DNA of 64,000 bases from Hirundichthys speculiger (GCA_018398805.1 JAGFBZ010002554.1:1-64000); one strand, 5' to 3'; positions 52,601 to 60,510 are shown, numbered from the stretch's first letter. Made by a program: numbers and translations. The notes: a model not told the origin generated them from the letters alone.

Positions 52601-53201
52601 CCTCAGATCTGTGACATCACACACGTTCTTCCATGAGTTAATGAGACATAATTAACCATTCTGGGTTCGTTAGCGCCCTCAGGACTGCTTTAGCTCCAAG
52701 ACGTGCTGAAGCAGTTGGGCTGGTTTCATATTTGACGTGCAGATGTTGACTGATGTCCTCTCTGTCCTCTCTGTCCTCCAGGACATTCCCTCAGTGTGAA
52801 GGCTTCGTCCTCCTCCTCCACATCTGTCCTCGTCTCCCCCGGCGACGCTCTCGTCCTGCTCTGCTCCGTGACGGCCGACAACCTTCCCGCTCTCACCCTG
52901 GAGGTCACCTGGCTGGCGGACGGCCGTGAACTCGTCACCATGGAGCGCAGCGGGGTGGTGACCGGCAACGCCAGCGCCGGCGGGGCGCCGGGGGGGCGCG
53001 GGGAGGCGACGCTGGAGAAGACGGGAGCCAAGGAGTACCGGCTGGGGGTGAGGGGGGTGAGCGGCGAGGACGGGGGGCTCTACACCTGCCGGATCCGAGC
53101 CTTCATAGAGAAAGGTGGACGCGGCGCCGCAGGAGGAGGGAGGTGGCACCTGGCGGCGGAGAAGACGTCCGGCCCGGTGACGGTGAAGGTGTCGGAGATC
53201 A
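31314..53201 (+). CDS. ptgfrn: PTGFRN/EWI-family multi-Ig receptor (5' part, 5 exons; continues beyond window)
   Basis: Predicted exons: 31314-31359, 36577-36689, 38261-38519, 48854-49261 and 52782-53201, all GT-AG with matching phases, 415 residues so far. Domains: signal peptide 1-20 (cleavage likely after GGCSA); V-type D1 about 21-138 (SIRCDVRDYGGPREQ, then DAGFYWCFTPSTD); D2 about 140-275 (TLSCNVTRE to GIYECNGTEWT); D3 about 276-415 (LVLLCSVTAD to GLYTCRIRAF). This domain type is specific to the EWI group (PTGFRN, IGSF2/CD101, IGSF3, IGSF8), membrane proteins that partner tetraspanins. PTGFRN is preferred because CD2 lies immediately upstream in the same orientation, as in mammals; single-domain similarity alone would also allow IGSF8, IGSF3 or CD101. 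The last exon ends with an open phase-1 donor. The remaining Ig domains, membrane helix and tail must lie past 64000. Confidence 0.8.
31360..32940. other. ptgfrn intron 1, left part
   Basis: Unique intronic DNA with an (AT)n microsatellite at 32162-32216 and a small GGTCTCA/TCAGGTC repeat near 32652-32690. No exon recognised. Confidence 0.6.
32162..32228. repeat. (TA)n microsatellite
   Basis: About 27 TA dinucleotides followed by a short CA/TA mixed tail. Perfect dinucleotide runs of this kind are usually length-polymorphic. Confidence 0.97.
32945..33710 (-). mobile_element. hAT (zf-BED) element fragment, copy 1
   Basis: The left edge TTAGCGGTGCACGATAACTA matches inverted termini of the TAGGGATGCACGATAACT type. 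In the + direction of this block, at 33375-33535, a worn BED-finger reading frame is visible (WNFVKFQKKI, then SFNT and NLISHLQH after a stop). It shares most of its length with the 61513-62735 copy in the opposite orientation. It is broken by stops and has lost the catalytic part. Confidence 0.72.
33890..34235 (-). pseudogene. LINE ORF C-terminal relic, antisense
   Basis: The - strand reads CPARPGRPRTRW and, after a short gap, IPQLGWEVLRGPLDELREAA followed by GDREVRG. This is the common C-terminal stretch of a fish LINE ORF2 (an RPRTRWRDYISQLAWE-like block). Short, frameshifted, inside ptgfrn intron 1. Confidence 0.65.
34236..35127. other. ptgfrn intron 1, unique stretch
   Basis: Unique sequence before the 62-bp array. 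No exon, element or RNA gene recognised. Confidence 0.55.
35128..36229. repeat. 62-bp minisatellite in ptgfrn intron 1
   Basis: About 18 copies of a 62-bp unit, very homogeneous, ending 350 bp before exon 2. Each unit has the semi-palindromic core CTGATCTGRGATCAGATC and a TTAGGG hexamer. Variants (TCCTCTTC/TCCCCTTC, GGGATC/GAGATC) recur in order, suggesting duplication of several units at a time. Confidence 0.97.
36577..36689 (+). CDS. ptgfrn: ptgfrn exon 2: first part of Ig domain 1
   Basis: Acceptor CCATGGAG|GT and donor CAG|GTAACC, phase 1 in and phase 0 out, 38 residues (16-53). It encodes RVVSVSPGPLVRVEGQPVSI and the strand-B cysteine in IRCDVRDYGGPREQ, the opening of domain 1 in PTGFRN-like proteins. 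The N-glycosylation sequon often found just after this Cys is lost here (Asp in place of Asn). Confidence 0.85.
36815..37335. repeat. 11-bp GGTCACCTGAT minisatellite in ptgfrn intron 2
   Basis: About 45 copies of GGTCACCTGRT with a GGTTATCTGRT variant. Each main unit holds a CACCTG E2-box and a GGTCA half-site. The array starts about 125 bp after the exon 2 donor. Non-coding, though one frame stays open for a while. Confidence 0.95.
37765..37840 (-). mobile_element. LINE/SINE 3' tail
   Basis: Read on the - strand it is AAGCACTTTGTGTTGCATTG followed by a TTTTATAAATAAAGTTTGAT end, the standard 3' terminus of fish L2-like LINEs and the SINEs that use it. No body remains. Confidence 0.75.
37847..37918. 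repeat. 72-bp hairpin, 31-bp arms
   Basis: The left arm 37847-37877 (core AATCCAGGTGTGTCTGACC) and the right arm 37888-37918 are complementary with two mismatches around a 10-base loop. Its size is in the range of microRNA precursors, but it sits next to a transposon tail and may be a MITE or recent inverted duplication. Confidence 0.88.
38261..38519 (+). CDS. ptgfrn: ptgfrn exon 3: second part of Ig domain 1
   Basis: Acceptor TCCTGCAG|GAC and donor ACAG|GTGGGG, phase 0 in and phase 1 out, 86 residues (54-139). It begins with the strand-C tryptophan (DFEWEVSRDV), includes VISTFDPSYSDASYSKRV, and carries the strand-F cysteine in DAGFYWCFTPSTDVVSSGNY. TPSTD is a hallmark of the first domain of the EWI group. 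Confidence 0.9.
38665..41035. repeat. 2.4-kb CCACCTCCACAC minisatellite in ptgfrn intron 3
   Basis: About 200 copies of a 10-12-bp unit (CCACCTCCACAC, CCACCTCCACCC, CCACATAGCTCC), beginning about 145 bp after the exon 3 donor. The + strand is almost free of G; the - strand is GGTGGAGGTGTGG-like throughout. Many length variants break any frame; the long - strand frames (for example 40199-39087) encode only W/C/G/V/E repeats. Some stretches look irregular, as if from sequencing or assembly error. Confidence 0.96.
41036..41268. other. Intron 3, short unique stretch
   Basis: Unique sequence between the C-rich array and a hAT fragment. No feature recognised. Confidence 0.5.
41269..41590 (+). mobile_element. 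hAT relic, second copy (opposite orientation)
   Basis: It starts CACATGTGTCAAACACGAGG with GCCCGCGGGCC, the same 5' terminus as the copy at 27191-27980, and reaches the same start codon: MSKKREIDAQGR is encoded from 41543. It then stops matching after about 14 codons. The shared 5' region is about 300 bp long. Confidence 0.78.
41591..42385. other. Intron 3, unique stretch
   Basis: Contains three 18-bp copies of GGTTCTGGAGGACCTGGT type at 41769-41810 and two copies of a 60-bp AACTAAAACGATCCGTTCTG segment near 41941 and 41989. Otherwise unrecognised. Confidence 0.55.
42386..42510 (+). mobile_element. hAT (zf-BED) element fragment, copy 2
   Basis: AGGAATGCACAATAACTTTT followed by CCGATAACACACACGTATAC and ATCATTACATTA matches the left end of the 61513-62735 element. 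It is cut off after about 120 bp, just before the 36-bp minisatellite begins. Confidence 0.75.
42535..43215. repeat. 36-bp minisatellite with GGTGAGTC core
   Basis: About 19 copies of a 36-bp unit (GCTAACGTCTGGTGAGTCGA then GGAACCGTCTCACGAT). Variation is almost confined to a few positions. Each copy carries TG|GTGAGT, a strong 5' splice-site match in the sense direction of ptgfrn. Because 36 is a multiple of three, both strands stay open (MLTSGESRNRL on +), which is fortuitous. Imperfect copies continue to 43290. Confidence 0.96.
43216..43744. other. Intron 3, unique stretch
   Basis: Unique, moderately CpG-bearing sequence. No exon or element recognised. Confidence 0.5.
43745..43898. repeat. 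GC-rich GCCGCGGCGCTC array
   Basis: About seven 18-24-bp units of CTGGACGCCGCGGCGCTCGC type. It is extremely CpG-dense, a sharp contrast with its AT-rich surroundings, and contains repeated CCGCGG palindromes. Confidence 0.92.
44125..44896. mobile_element. 772-bp non-autonomous hAT element with intact ends
   Basis: Starts TAGGGATG at 44125 and ends CATCCCTA at 44896, flanked by a perfect 8-bp target duplication AAGTGAGG (44117-44124 and 44897-44904), the hallmark of hAT insertions. The interior has TATCGCGATAATA-like subterminal repeats and no intact transposase. The clean duplication suggests a fairly recent insertion. Confidence 0.93.
44905..45554. other. Intron 3, unique stretch
   Basis: Unique sequence between the hAT element and the 51-bp array. 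No exon recognised. Confidence 0.5.
45555..46385. repeat. 51-bp minisatellite
   Basis: About 16 copies of a 51-bp unit made of three related 17-bp subunits: GGTTCCCGGGTGGAAAY, GGTTCTCGAGTGGAAAY and GGTTCCCAAGTAGAAAA. All three subunits share GGTTC and GAAA. The multiple-of-three period leaves a 270-codon frame open on the - strand (46351-45539) and long + frames. These are artefacts of the repeat. Confidence 0.97.
46386..47283. other. Intron 3 with a (TTG)n microsatellite
   Basis: Unique sequence apart from nine TTG repeats at 46630-46660 and A-runs near 46945-46970. No exon recognised. Confidence 0.55.
47280..47376. repeat. (CA)n microsatellite
   Basis: An interrupted CA-dinucleotide run with AAACAC and CATACAC interruptions. 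Confidence 0.95.
47475..48520. repeat. ~27-bp ACTAGCGCCACAGTTGAT minisatellite
   Basis: About 40 copies around ATTAACTAGCGCCACAGTTG, with GATGTCATT, GATATT or AATAATATT spacers that make the unit 18-30 bp. A block of about 120 bp is repeated near 47640, 47750 and 47890, showing higher-order duplication. It ends about 330 bp before the domain-2 exon. Confidence 0.95.
48521..48853. other. End of ptgfrn intron 3
   Basis: Unique sequence leading to the exon 4 acceptor. An upstream frame is open into the exon but the C-rich acceptor CCCCCCAG at 48846-48853 sets the exon start. Confidence 0.6.
48854..49261 (+). CDS. ptgfrn: ptgfrn exon 4: Ig domain 2
   Basis: Acceptor CCCCCCAG|TC and donor ACTG|GTAAGA, phase 1 on both sides, 136 residues (140-275). 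A complete V-type domain: TLSCNVTRELAHPTYLSVSW, then GIYECNGTEWTHESGGKW. The family's Glu-Trp-Ile signature is EWT here (49177-49185). Two N-glycosylation sequons (NVT, NGT) sit at the domain cysteines. Codon use is GC-rich. Confidence 0.92.
49325..49470. repeat. Direct duplication containing ACCGGTCAGGTGACGCCGG
   Basis: A roughly 70-bp segment (CACCGGTCAGGTGACGCCGG, then TCGC and TGACTGG) is repeated twice, with inverted pieces GGTGACCATCACCG and TGATGGTCACCGG that can fold on each other. It lies just after the exon 4 donor. Confidence 0.8.
49628..50282. repeat. 10-bp TTAAATACTG minisatellite in ptgfrn intron 4
   Basis: About 65 copies of a 10-bp unit TTAAATACTG with alternating variants TTCAATACCG and TTAAATACCG. 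The 10-bp period equals about one helical turn, with AT-tracts in phase. Confidence 0.97.
50283..51761. other. Intron 4, unique stretch
   Basis: Unique intronic sequence; no exon, element or RNA gene recognised. Confidence 0.5.
51762..52512. repeat. GGACCAGAGGT minisatellite in ptgfrn intron 4
   Basis: A complex array of GGACCAGAGGTGGACC blocks alternating with TGGTCCCGCTGGACC and TGGTTCTGCTGGACC, units of 12-39 bp. Fortuitous frames on both strands encode WTRGGPEV- or STSGPPLV-like repeats. It ends about 270 bp before the domain-3 exon. Confidence 0.95.
52782..53201 (+). CDS. ptgfrn: ptgfrn exon 5: Ig domain 3
   Basis: Acceptor TCCTCCAG|GA and donor ATCA|GTGAGT, phase 1 on both sides, 140 residues (276-415). 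Strand B is ALVLLCSVTADNLPALTLEV, then TWLADGREL; strand F is DGGLYTCRIRAF. Gly-rich loops (GGAPGGRGEA and EKGGRGAAGGGRW) and a Ser run near the start are unusual, and the exon is strongly GC-rich. One NAS sequon is present. It leaves in phase 1 for a next exon not in the window. Confidence 0.9.
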
Positions 53202-53489
53202 GTGAGTGACTGTTTCTTTCCTCACCAGCGTTATGTTTCCGGTTTTACCGTCTGATGCAGCGTTTCCTGTTTGATTTCTGTGAGTCTTCAGAATTAATTA
53301 CTGGTGATAGCGTAACGACCTCCATCGTTATCTCCTCTAATTAAAGCCCGTTAGTCACCAGAAGACTGTCGCATCGTCCTCGTGAAAATGCGTGATGCAG
53401 AAATATTATTTTGGATTAGAGGCGGTCTGTTTTATGCGAGTCGCAGCTGGGGACGCATGAAAGCAGAGCGCTGGTGGAGGAGCTCGTTC

Positions 53490-54555
53490 ACGCTGGTTCA
53501 TGCGTGATGGAGCTGCAGAGCTGCATGCAACTGATTGTATCATGTGTGATGCAGCTGCAGAGCTGCATGTGATGGAGCTGCAGAGCTGCATACGACTGAT
53601 TGTTTCATGCGTGATGGAGCTGCAGAGCTACATACGACTGATTGTTTCATGCGTGATGGAGCTGCAGAGCTGCATGCGACTGATTGTTTCATGCGTGATG
53701 GAGCTGCAGAGCTGCATCTGACTGATTGTTTCATGCGTGATAGAGCTGCAGAGCTGCATGTGACTGATTGTTTCATGCGTGATGGAGCTGCAGAGCTGCA
53801 TCTGACTGATTGTTTCATGTGTGATGGAGCTGCAGAGCTGCATGATTGTTTCATGCGTGATGGAGCTGCAGAGCTGCATGCGACTGATTGTTTCATGCGT
53901 GATGCAGCTGCAGAGCTGCATGCGACTGATTGTTTAATGCGTGATGGAGCTGCAGAGCTGCATCTGACTGATTGTTTCATGCGTGATGCAGCTGCAGAGC
54001 TGCATCTGACTGATTGTTTCATGCGTGATAGAGCTGCAGAGCTGCATGTGACTGATTGTTTCATGCGTGATGGAGCTGCAGAGCTGCATCTGACTGATTG
54101 TTTCATGTGTGATGGAGCTGCAGAGCTACATGCTACTGATTGTTTCATGCGTGATGGAGCTGCAGAGCTGCATCTGACTGATTGTTTCATGCGTGATAGA
54201 GCTGCAGAGCTGCATGCGACTGATTGTTTCATGCGTGATGGAGCTGCAGAGCTGCATCTGACTGATTGTTTCATGTGTGATGGAGCTGCAGAGCTACATG
54301 CTACTGATTGTTTCATGCGTGATGTAGCTGCAGAGCTGCATCTGACTGATTGTTTCATGCGTGATGCAGCTGCAGAGCTGCATGCGACTGATTGTTTCAT
54401 GCATGATGGAGCTGCAGAGCTGCATCTGACTGATTGTTTCATGCGTGATAGAGCTGCAGAGCTGCATGCGACTGATTGTTTCATGCGTGATAGAGCTGCA
54501 GAGCTGCATGCGACTGTTTGTTTCATGCGTGATGGAGCTGCAGAGCTGCATGCGA
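53490..54555. repeat. 42-bp minisatellite after ptgfrn exon 5
   Basis: About 25 copies of a 42-bp unit containing GATGGAGCTGCAGAGCTGCA and CTGATTGTTTCATGCGT. The unit is a multiple of three, so 378 codons are open on + (14-residue repeats beginning MRDGAAELHATDCF) and 328 on -. Both frames are equally clean, which argues for repeat geometry rather than coding. GCAGCTGCAGAGCTGC-type inverted pieces are present in each unit. Confidence 0.96.
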
Positions 54556-55556
54556 CTCCAGTCTCAAAGGGAGACTCTTTAATCCTCAGTCGACTCCTGC
54601 TGCGGGAACGATCGGTTCGTCACGCCTGTCCTGTCTCTCCCACCTCCGGGTTTCCTGCGCATGTGTGCGTGCACGTGTGTGCAGGATCCTGGAGGAGCAG
54701 CGATGTCGAACACGGTCGTCGCAGGAATCAATTACAGGCGTGACGGGTGGTCTCTGTCTGCGGAGGTTCCTTTCACGGTTTCTTTTTCTCTTTGTGCATT
54801 TAAACCCTGAATCATGTTGTATTTTGCTGCCAAGGTTTATGCAGTGATGCAATTAGTTATGGAATTTATTTATTCTCTTCTAAATGGCTTAATGAAATAA
54901 TGTGCTCACTCGTGCATTCCTTTTCAAAATCTCTTTTTAATTAGATTCTTAAGATCTGCTAATTAATTCGTATCTTCAGCAGAAGAACCGAGCCAAACAT
55001 GATCATGTCCTCCTGGTTACGTGGTCCATTAAGGCCAGATGAAGTCACGTTTTTATTTCAGCGCTTTGATTCATGATGTCAGAGGGGGGTGTGGCCAGTT
55101 TGTGGTTGGAGGGTCTCTGACTCTCTTCACACTAAAAAAATCACACATTTATTAAAAAATATGAAACTTCTGGTTTAAAAAGGAAACAGTATGAAAGTCC
55201 AGTTGGAACCAGGAACCTTCTGGCTGTGAAGCAGCGGTCTGAAGGTCCATCTTCTCCAGAACCGTTGGAGCTGCTTCTCTGCAGATGATTGACACTTTCA
55301 AGGATGAAATATTTAAAGTGCATCGTTTCCAGTCAGAAGATGTTTTCTCCGTGGCAACCAGTCATATATTATATAGTTTATTTTATTTTTATGGAGAAGT
55401 TCAAGCCTAAGTTTCTGGGCTACAGAAATCACTGTCTGAATTTGGCACCAAGTTTCCCAGTTTTTCAACAGAACAGTTGCAGAGAGCCGAGGCTACTGGG
55501 AAGTGTCTGAAGGACTGGGAGAGCTGGTGCCTCCTGGCTGAGTGGACTGGTTCTGT
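54556..55556. other. ptgfrn intron 5, unique stretch
   Basis: Unique AT-rich intronic sequence. No exon recognised. Confidence 0.5.
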
Positions 55557-55596
55557 TGGAACCAGCGACCCCATACTGGTGGGGTCGCTGGTTCCA
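55557..55596. repeat. Perfect 17-bp hairpin
   Basis: TGGAACCAGCGACCCCA, loop TACTGG, TGGGGTCGCTGGTTCCA. It abuts the start of the following minisatellite. Confidence 0.92.
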
Positions 55597-56632
55597 CCAC
55601 AGCCAACATAGCCACCACAGCCAATATAGCCACCGCAGCTAACATAGCTACCGCAGCCAACATAGCCACCACAGCTAACATAGCCACCACAGCTACCACA
55701 GCTAACATAGCCACCACAGCTAACACAGCTACCACAGCTACTAGAGCCACCACAGCTGACACAGCTAACATAGCCACCACAGCCACCACAGCCAACATAG
55801 CCACCACAGCTAACATAGCCACCACAGCTAACACAGCTAACATAGCCACCACAGCTACCACAGCTAACATAGCCACCACAGCTAACACAGCTACACCACC
55901 ACAGCCACAGCTAACACACAGCTAACATAGCAGCTAACAGCAACATAGCCACCACAGCTAACACAGCTAACATAGCCACCACAGCTAATATAGCCACCAC
56001 AGCTGACACAGCTAACATAGCCACCACAGCCACCACAGCCAACATAGCCACCACAGCTCACATAGCCACCACAGCTACCACAGCTAACATAGCCACCACA
56101 GCTAACACAGCTAACATAGCCACCACAGTTACCACAGCTAACACAGCTAACATAGCCACCACAGCTAACATAGCCACCACAGCTGACACAGCTAACATAG
56201 CCACCACAGTTACCACAGCTAACACAGCTAACATAGCCACCACAGCTAACATAGCCACCACAGCTAACATAGCCACCACAGCTAACACAGCTAACATAGC
56301 CACTACAGCTAATATAGCCACCACAGCTGACACAGCTAACATAGCCACCACAGCCACCACAGCCAACATAGCCACCACAGCTAACATAGCCACCACAGCT
56401 GACACAGCTAATATAGCCACCACAGCCAACATAGCCACCACAGCTAACATAGCCACCACAGCTAACACAGCTAACATAGCCACCTCAGCTACCACAGCCA
56501 ACATAGCCACCACAGCTAACATAGCCACCACAGCTAACACAGCTAACATAGCCACCTCAGCTACCACAGCTAACACAGCCACCACAGCTAACACAGCTAC
56601 CACAGCTAACATAGCTACCACAGCTACTGTAT
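55597..56632. repeat. ~18-bp AGCTAACATAGCCACCAC minisatellite
   Basis: About 60 copies built from AGCTAACATAGCCACCAC and shortened 6-, 9- and 12-bp forms (AGCTACCAC, AGCTAACAC). All units are multiples of three, giving (NIATTA)n on + and (MLAVVA)n on -. Non-coding. Confidence 0.95.
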
Positions 56633-58089
56633 CTCTCTGGATGCATCACTGGCAGGAAACACGGAGGTGGGAGTGTAATGATGTGGGACTGAGTGAATTC
56701 AGAGGTTTCTGAGGACGCTGCACCATAAAAGTCTGAAAAAACAACCCAAACTGGATTATATTCCAGTCCGCAATTGCTATTTTTTTTTTTTTTTTTTTGA
56801 AAAATATAGATATTTTTAACAAACTATGACTTTCAAACCGTTGCAGAATATTGAAAATATTTTAGCGTCAACAAAGAGGAATGCAGAGCTGGAGAGACAC
56901 ATTTAGACGGATCAAAGGCGTCCTGCTGGATCTCTGACAAACTCCCAATTCCCTCATCAGAATAACAGAAATGGACTTCACTGAATTAATAAAAGCTCGT
57001 TACATAATTGCTTCTATCAGATCGGTTTCCTCTGACCTGCAGCAGCAGTTTTTTTATTTCTAGGAAGCGTTTTGTCCCCGTTAGTCTGAAGCGACGGTGA
57101 ATAAAGGAGCTTCCCTCGTGGTGATGGAGTCCAGTTCCTCTGCAGAGCTTCTTGGCTGCAGCGTCGCTAGCTCGGATCAAAACGCCTCACGTCTTCCCTC
57201 CGAGGAGTTTGGAGGAAACCGATGCCAGATGGTGCCCACATCAAATGGGAATCTGATAAATAAAATGTCATTAACCCGTAAATTCCTGCTCGTGTCCTCA
57301 GATTTGGCCTATAAAGTCTTTAAAACTGCTCTTTTCTATTTTCAGCTCCGTTAAGAACCGTCTGCTTTCCTGGTTTTGCACATTATAGTTGATTTTGTCG
57401 TAGTCTTCTTTCTGTAACTGTTTTGCAACTGTTTATATGAGCTAATGATCTCACACCTTTTAGATTTTAACACCAAATACTCACCTTTGCAGTGTTACAT
57501 TCCATTTCACATGATTTTAATAATTATTAGGTTTATAAGTGTTCCAGTGAGGTGAAAGCATCCGCTCAACCTTCTCATGACTTTAAATGAATAAACTCGT
57601 AATAAACTCACACAGTCAAGCTAAAATGAAATAAACTAACTGGATGTTTGAGTTGGAGCTGCCTCGTTAAAACGATTTCCGTCTCTAATTTAACACACGA
57701 CCAAAACTGCAGATTTAGTCTTGTACTGACGCCAGTTTGAATGAAACAATAACTCCTCCTCATTTCCTTCCAGAACATTCTCAGTACGAAGCAGCGGGAG
57801 TAAAAACCTCCGGACCGGAGAGTTGAACGCTAACGGAGCTTTTCTCCTGGTTTCATGTGCTGAACAGCAGACCGGGTTCTGCTGGCAGCGGGTCGGCCAA
57901 CCGGCAGCTCAGGTCTCATTCAGGTCCAGCAAACAGAGAAAGTTCTTCATATTCTGAGGTCCGGTCCGTCCAGGTCCGTCCGGTTTCTGTAGAACTGGTG
58001 TCAACCTGTCAATCAAACACACGGGTTTGATGGTCCTGTTAGCTGGTGTCGGTGATACGGGTCATCAATCACGCCAGAATGATGCAACA
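56633..58089. other. Intron 5, unique stretch
   Basis: Unique sequence with an 18-base T run near 56782-56799. No exon, element or RNA gene recognised. Confidence 0.5.
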
Positions 58090-58283
58090 TCCACACGAGG
58101 GCTGTAGCGATACACTAATCTCGCGATACGATATGATATATTTGGCTCACGATACGATATATATCGATATTCATCTTCTCAGTTAGCTTTAAACACACAG
58201 GAGAGATGTTTATTCCTTATTATGGTTATTTATTGTTACCTGAATTTCATTTGAAACGTTATATTTATAATGCATTGTCATTA

Positions 58284-58815
58284 GGGATGTGCATTTGGTC
58301 GAGATTTATTCTTCGATCGTCAGGAGAATTAATGATTAATAATCGATTAATCATTAACATTTTTATATTGAAAACTCACAAATATTCTCGATATCGGCGT
58401 GGCGTTTGTTTTCCCCTTTGGCCTGGTTGCTATGGCCTGGTTGCTATGGCCCGCGCATGCCCAGATGTGTTCAGTGAACCGGATGTTTGTGGTCGACAAT
58501 AATGTGACATTTCCTGTTTCTTTTCTTTAAAAAAACAACGATATTAAAAGAAGAGATATCGAGGAGACTACGTAACAAGGACAATTTATATCAAGGCGCC
58601 AGTATTACAGGCTTTTTGTTTCTTAAAAAGATGCGCTTGTTGTGTGCTCGATGTGCGCTGCAGCTCCTTCTGGTCCGTGCTAACACCGAGTTGAGGCTAG
58701 GCTAGGCTAGGCTAGGCTAGGCTGATGATGAACCGCCTCCACCGTCCTTTACAAGGCTTGGTGCGCGTTGTTCAAGTGATACATCATTGTCGTTGTCGAT
58801 TAATTGTATTTGTAA
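58284..58815. mobile_element. Nested hAT-like fragment 1
   Basis: Begins TAGGGATGTGCATTTGGTCG and contains ATTAATAATCGATTAATC, the usual terminal and subterminal pattern of a fish non-autonomous hAT family. The right limit, near GTTGTCGATTAATTG, is approximate. Confidence 0.6.
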
Positions 58816-58861
58816 TTAGCATTGCAGTGATTGCAGTACACTTGCTCATTTTCTAAACTAA

Positions 58862-59114
58862 AATGGTTCCACGCCACACTTCACCGCGACCGCTTCATGA
58901 TTAGGTGATGACCTACAGAAGCTCGCATGTAACAACTGAGTCCAGCCAGGGTAGGGTGATGGTGAAATGTTGCCCCCTGGTGGCAAATTTCTATCGGCGG
59001 CACAGAGAAATGCATCGCATTGTTTGAGGACGTGAACTGATAACCTACGTTCGGATTGTTAAAAAAAAAAAAAAAACATTCGGTTCATCGCGGACCACAG
59101 TTTGCGCACCACTG
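58862..59114 (-). mobile_element. Nested hAT-like fragment 2
   Basis: Read on the - strand it begins CAGTGGTGCGCAAACTGTGG and continues TCCGCGATGAACCGAATG, a common fish hAT MITE terminus. The other end is not clear. Confidence 0.6.
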
Positions 59115-59290
59115 CTCTACAGCAACACTAGCGGATGGCAGATGGCACTGTGCAGGAAGAGCACCCGTGTGGGACACGGGGGTTTTGAAGGGAGCTTAGA
59201 ATATCGATACCTGCGGTTGAAATATCGATACTCTCTGTGGAAATAAAATATCGATATATATCGCAGAATCGATAAAATCGCCCAGCCCTA

Positions 59291-60119
59291 ATCCTCACGC
59301 ACGAACAAGAAAAACCCAGATATGGGTGAAGACTCCAGAGAGCCCAGCGGTGTTAGAAACAAAAACTGACGAGTAAAAGTCATATTCAGTGTCAGTGTTT
59401 GGACCGGATGATGCAGATGTTTGAACTTCCTGTCGACTCTCCTGGCTGTAAAGTGGTTCTGAGTCTGATTCCAGAACCAGTCCAGACCTCCACCTGTACG
59501 GAGGTCAGCTGGAACTGACGCCTCATAACAGTTTTATTCCATTAAAAAACAAACTAAACTCCTAAAGAGACGAGCAGACTTCTATTATCTCACCTGGATT
59601 GGCTCCGTTTCCACCCAGGTGTGTTCACCTGCACCTGTTTGCTGAGAGGTGCGGTTGTTAAATGAGGTCGGCCGTGTGCAGGCAGGAATCTGAGAAGGAA
59701 GGAGTTGATCTGGAGTCGGTCAGAGCTCTGCCTGAGAGGAATGTCAGCTTCAGTTTATTAAAAAGACAGAATCCAGCTCTCCTCCAGAACCAGAAGATCC
59801 GTCAGAGCTCCAGGATCTTTGTTACATTTAAATATCAGCCTGGTCTTCAGGCTCCGAGTCAGTTAGCATGAGCGCACAGCTGAAATATCAACCGGCGCCA
59901 TCGAGACCTCTTTATCAATCTCCGCTTTGTTGTTTCTGCGTGGCTGACCGTCTAATGGCTTGGACGAGTTCTGCACGTACATGCATGTTTCTGATGTTCC
60001 TCCACACGCATGATCCAAACACTGGATCAGTGTCCCGCATGCTGAGGGTACGAGGCCCGGTGGCCCGAGGGTCCAAATTCCTTCATTCTTTATCTGCAGC
60101 AGCAGCAAACCAGCAGGCT
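59291..60119. other. Intron 5, unique stretch
   Basis: Unique sequence; nothing recognised. Confidence 0.5.
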
Positions 60120-60134
60120 GCATCTCCAACCGCC

Positions 60135-60315
60135 TGCACGGGTCCGGCCTGGTGGGGTCCGGCCTGGTGGGGTCCAGGCTGCAGGGGTCCGGGCTGTAGA
60201 GGTCCAGGGTCCGGCCTGGTGGGGTCCAACAGCCTGCATGGGTCCGACCTGCACGGGTCCGGCCTGGTGGGGTCCGGCCTGGTGGGGTCCAGGCTGTAGA
60301 GGTCCGGCCTGCAGA
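60135..60315. repeat. 17-bp GGTCCGGCCTGGTGGGG array
   Basis: About ten copies of a 14-17-bp unit (GGTCCGGCCTGGTGGGG, GGTCCAGGCTGYAGAGG, GGTCCGACCTGCACGG). GC-rich; spurious frames on both strands. Confidence 0.9.
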
Positions 60316-60510
60316 TGTGGACCCTGCTGCTTCTGTGTGTCTGTTGCGATCGTTTGTGCGGTTCCACCAGCTACTTCCTGTACAGCTGGTCTCCTGTCTC
60401 GAGGTTGTTCCTCTTTCCCACAATGCTTTGCTAAAGACGCAACCCTCCTAGAAACCCAGGAGTTGCAGAAGCATGTGAGCGTTCGCTTGGAGGGGGCGTC
60501 TCCTCCACAT

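Larger units (their letters stand above)
58098..59290. mobile_element. hAT-type element (AGGGCTG termini) with nested insertions
   Basis: The outer ends are AGGGCTGTAGCGAT at 58098 and ATCGCCCAGCCCT near 59289, with ATCGATAT-rich subterminal repeats at both sides. The flanks TCCACACG and TCCTCACG are a one-mismatch 8-bp target duplication, as expected of hAT. Inside lie a GGGATGTGCATTTGGTCGA piece (from 58284) and a second inverted-orientation piece ending GCGCACCACTG (about 59114), so at least two further non-autonomous hAT copies have landed in it. A GGCTA pentamer run is at 58695-58720. Confidence 0.78.

Noticed and set aside
53607..54743. A 378-codon open frame of 14-residue repeats
   Set aside because: It is a 42-bp minisatellite open equally on the opposite strand, with no non-repeat protein sequence and no splice support.
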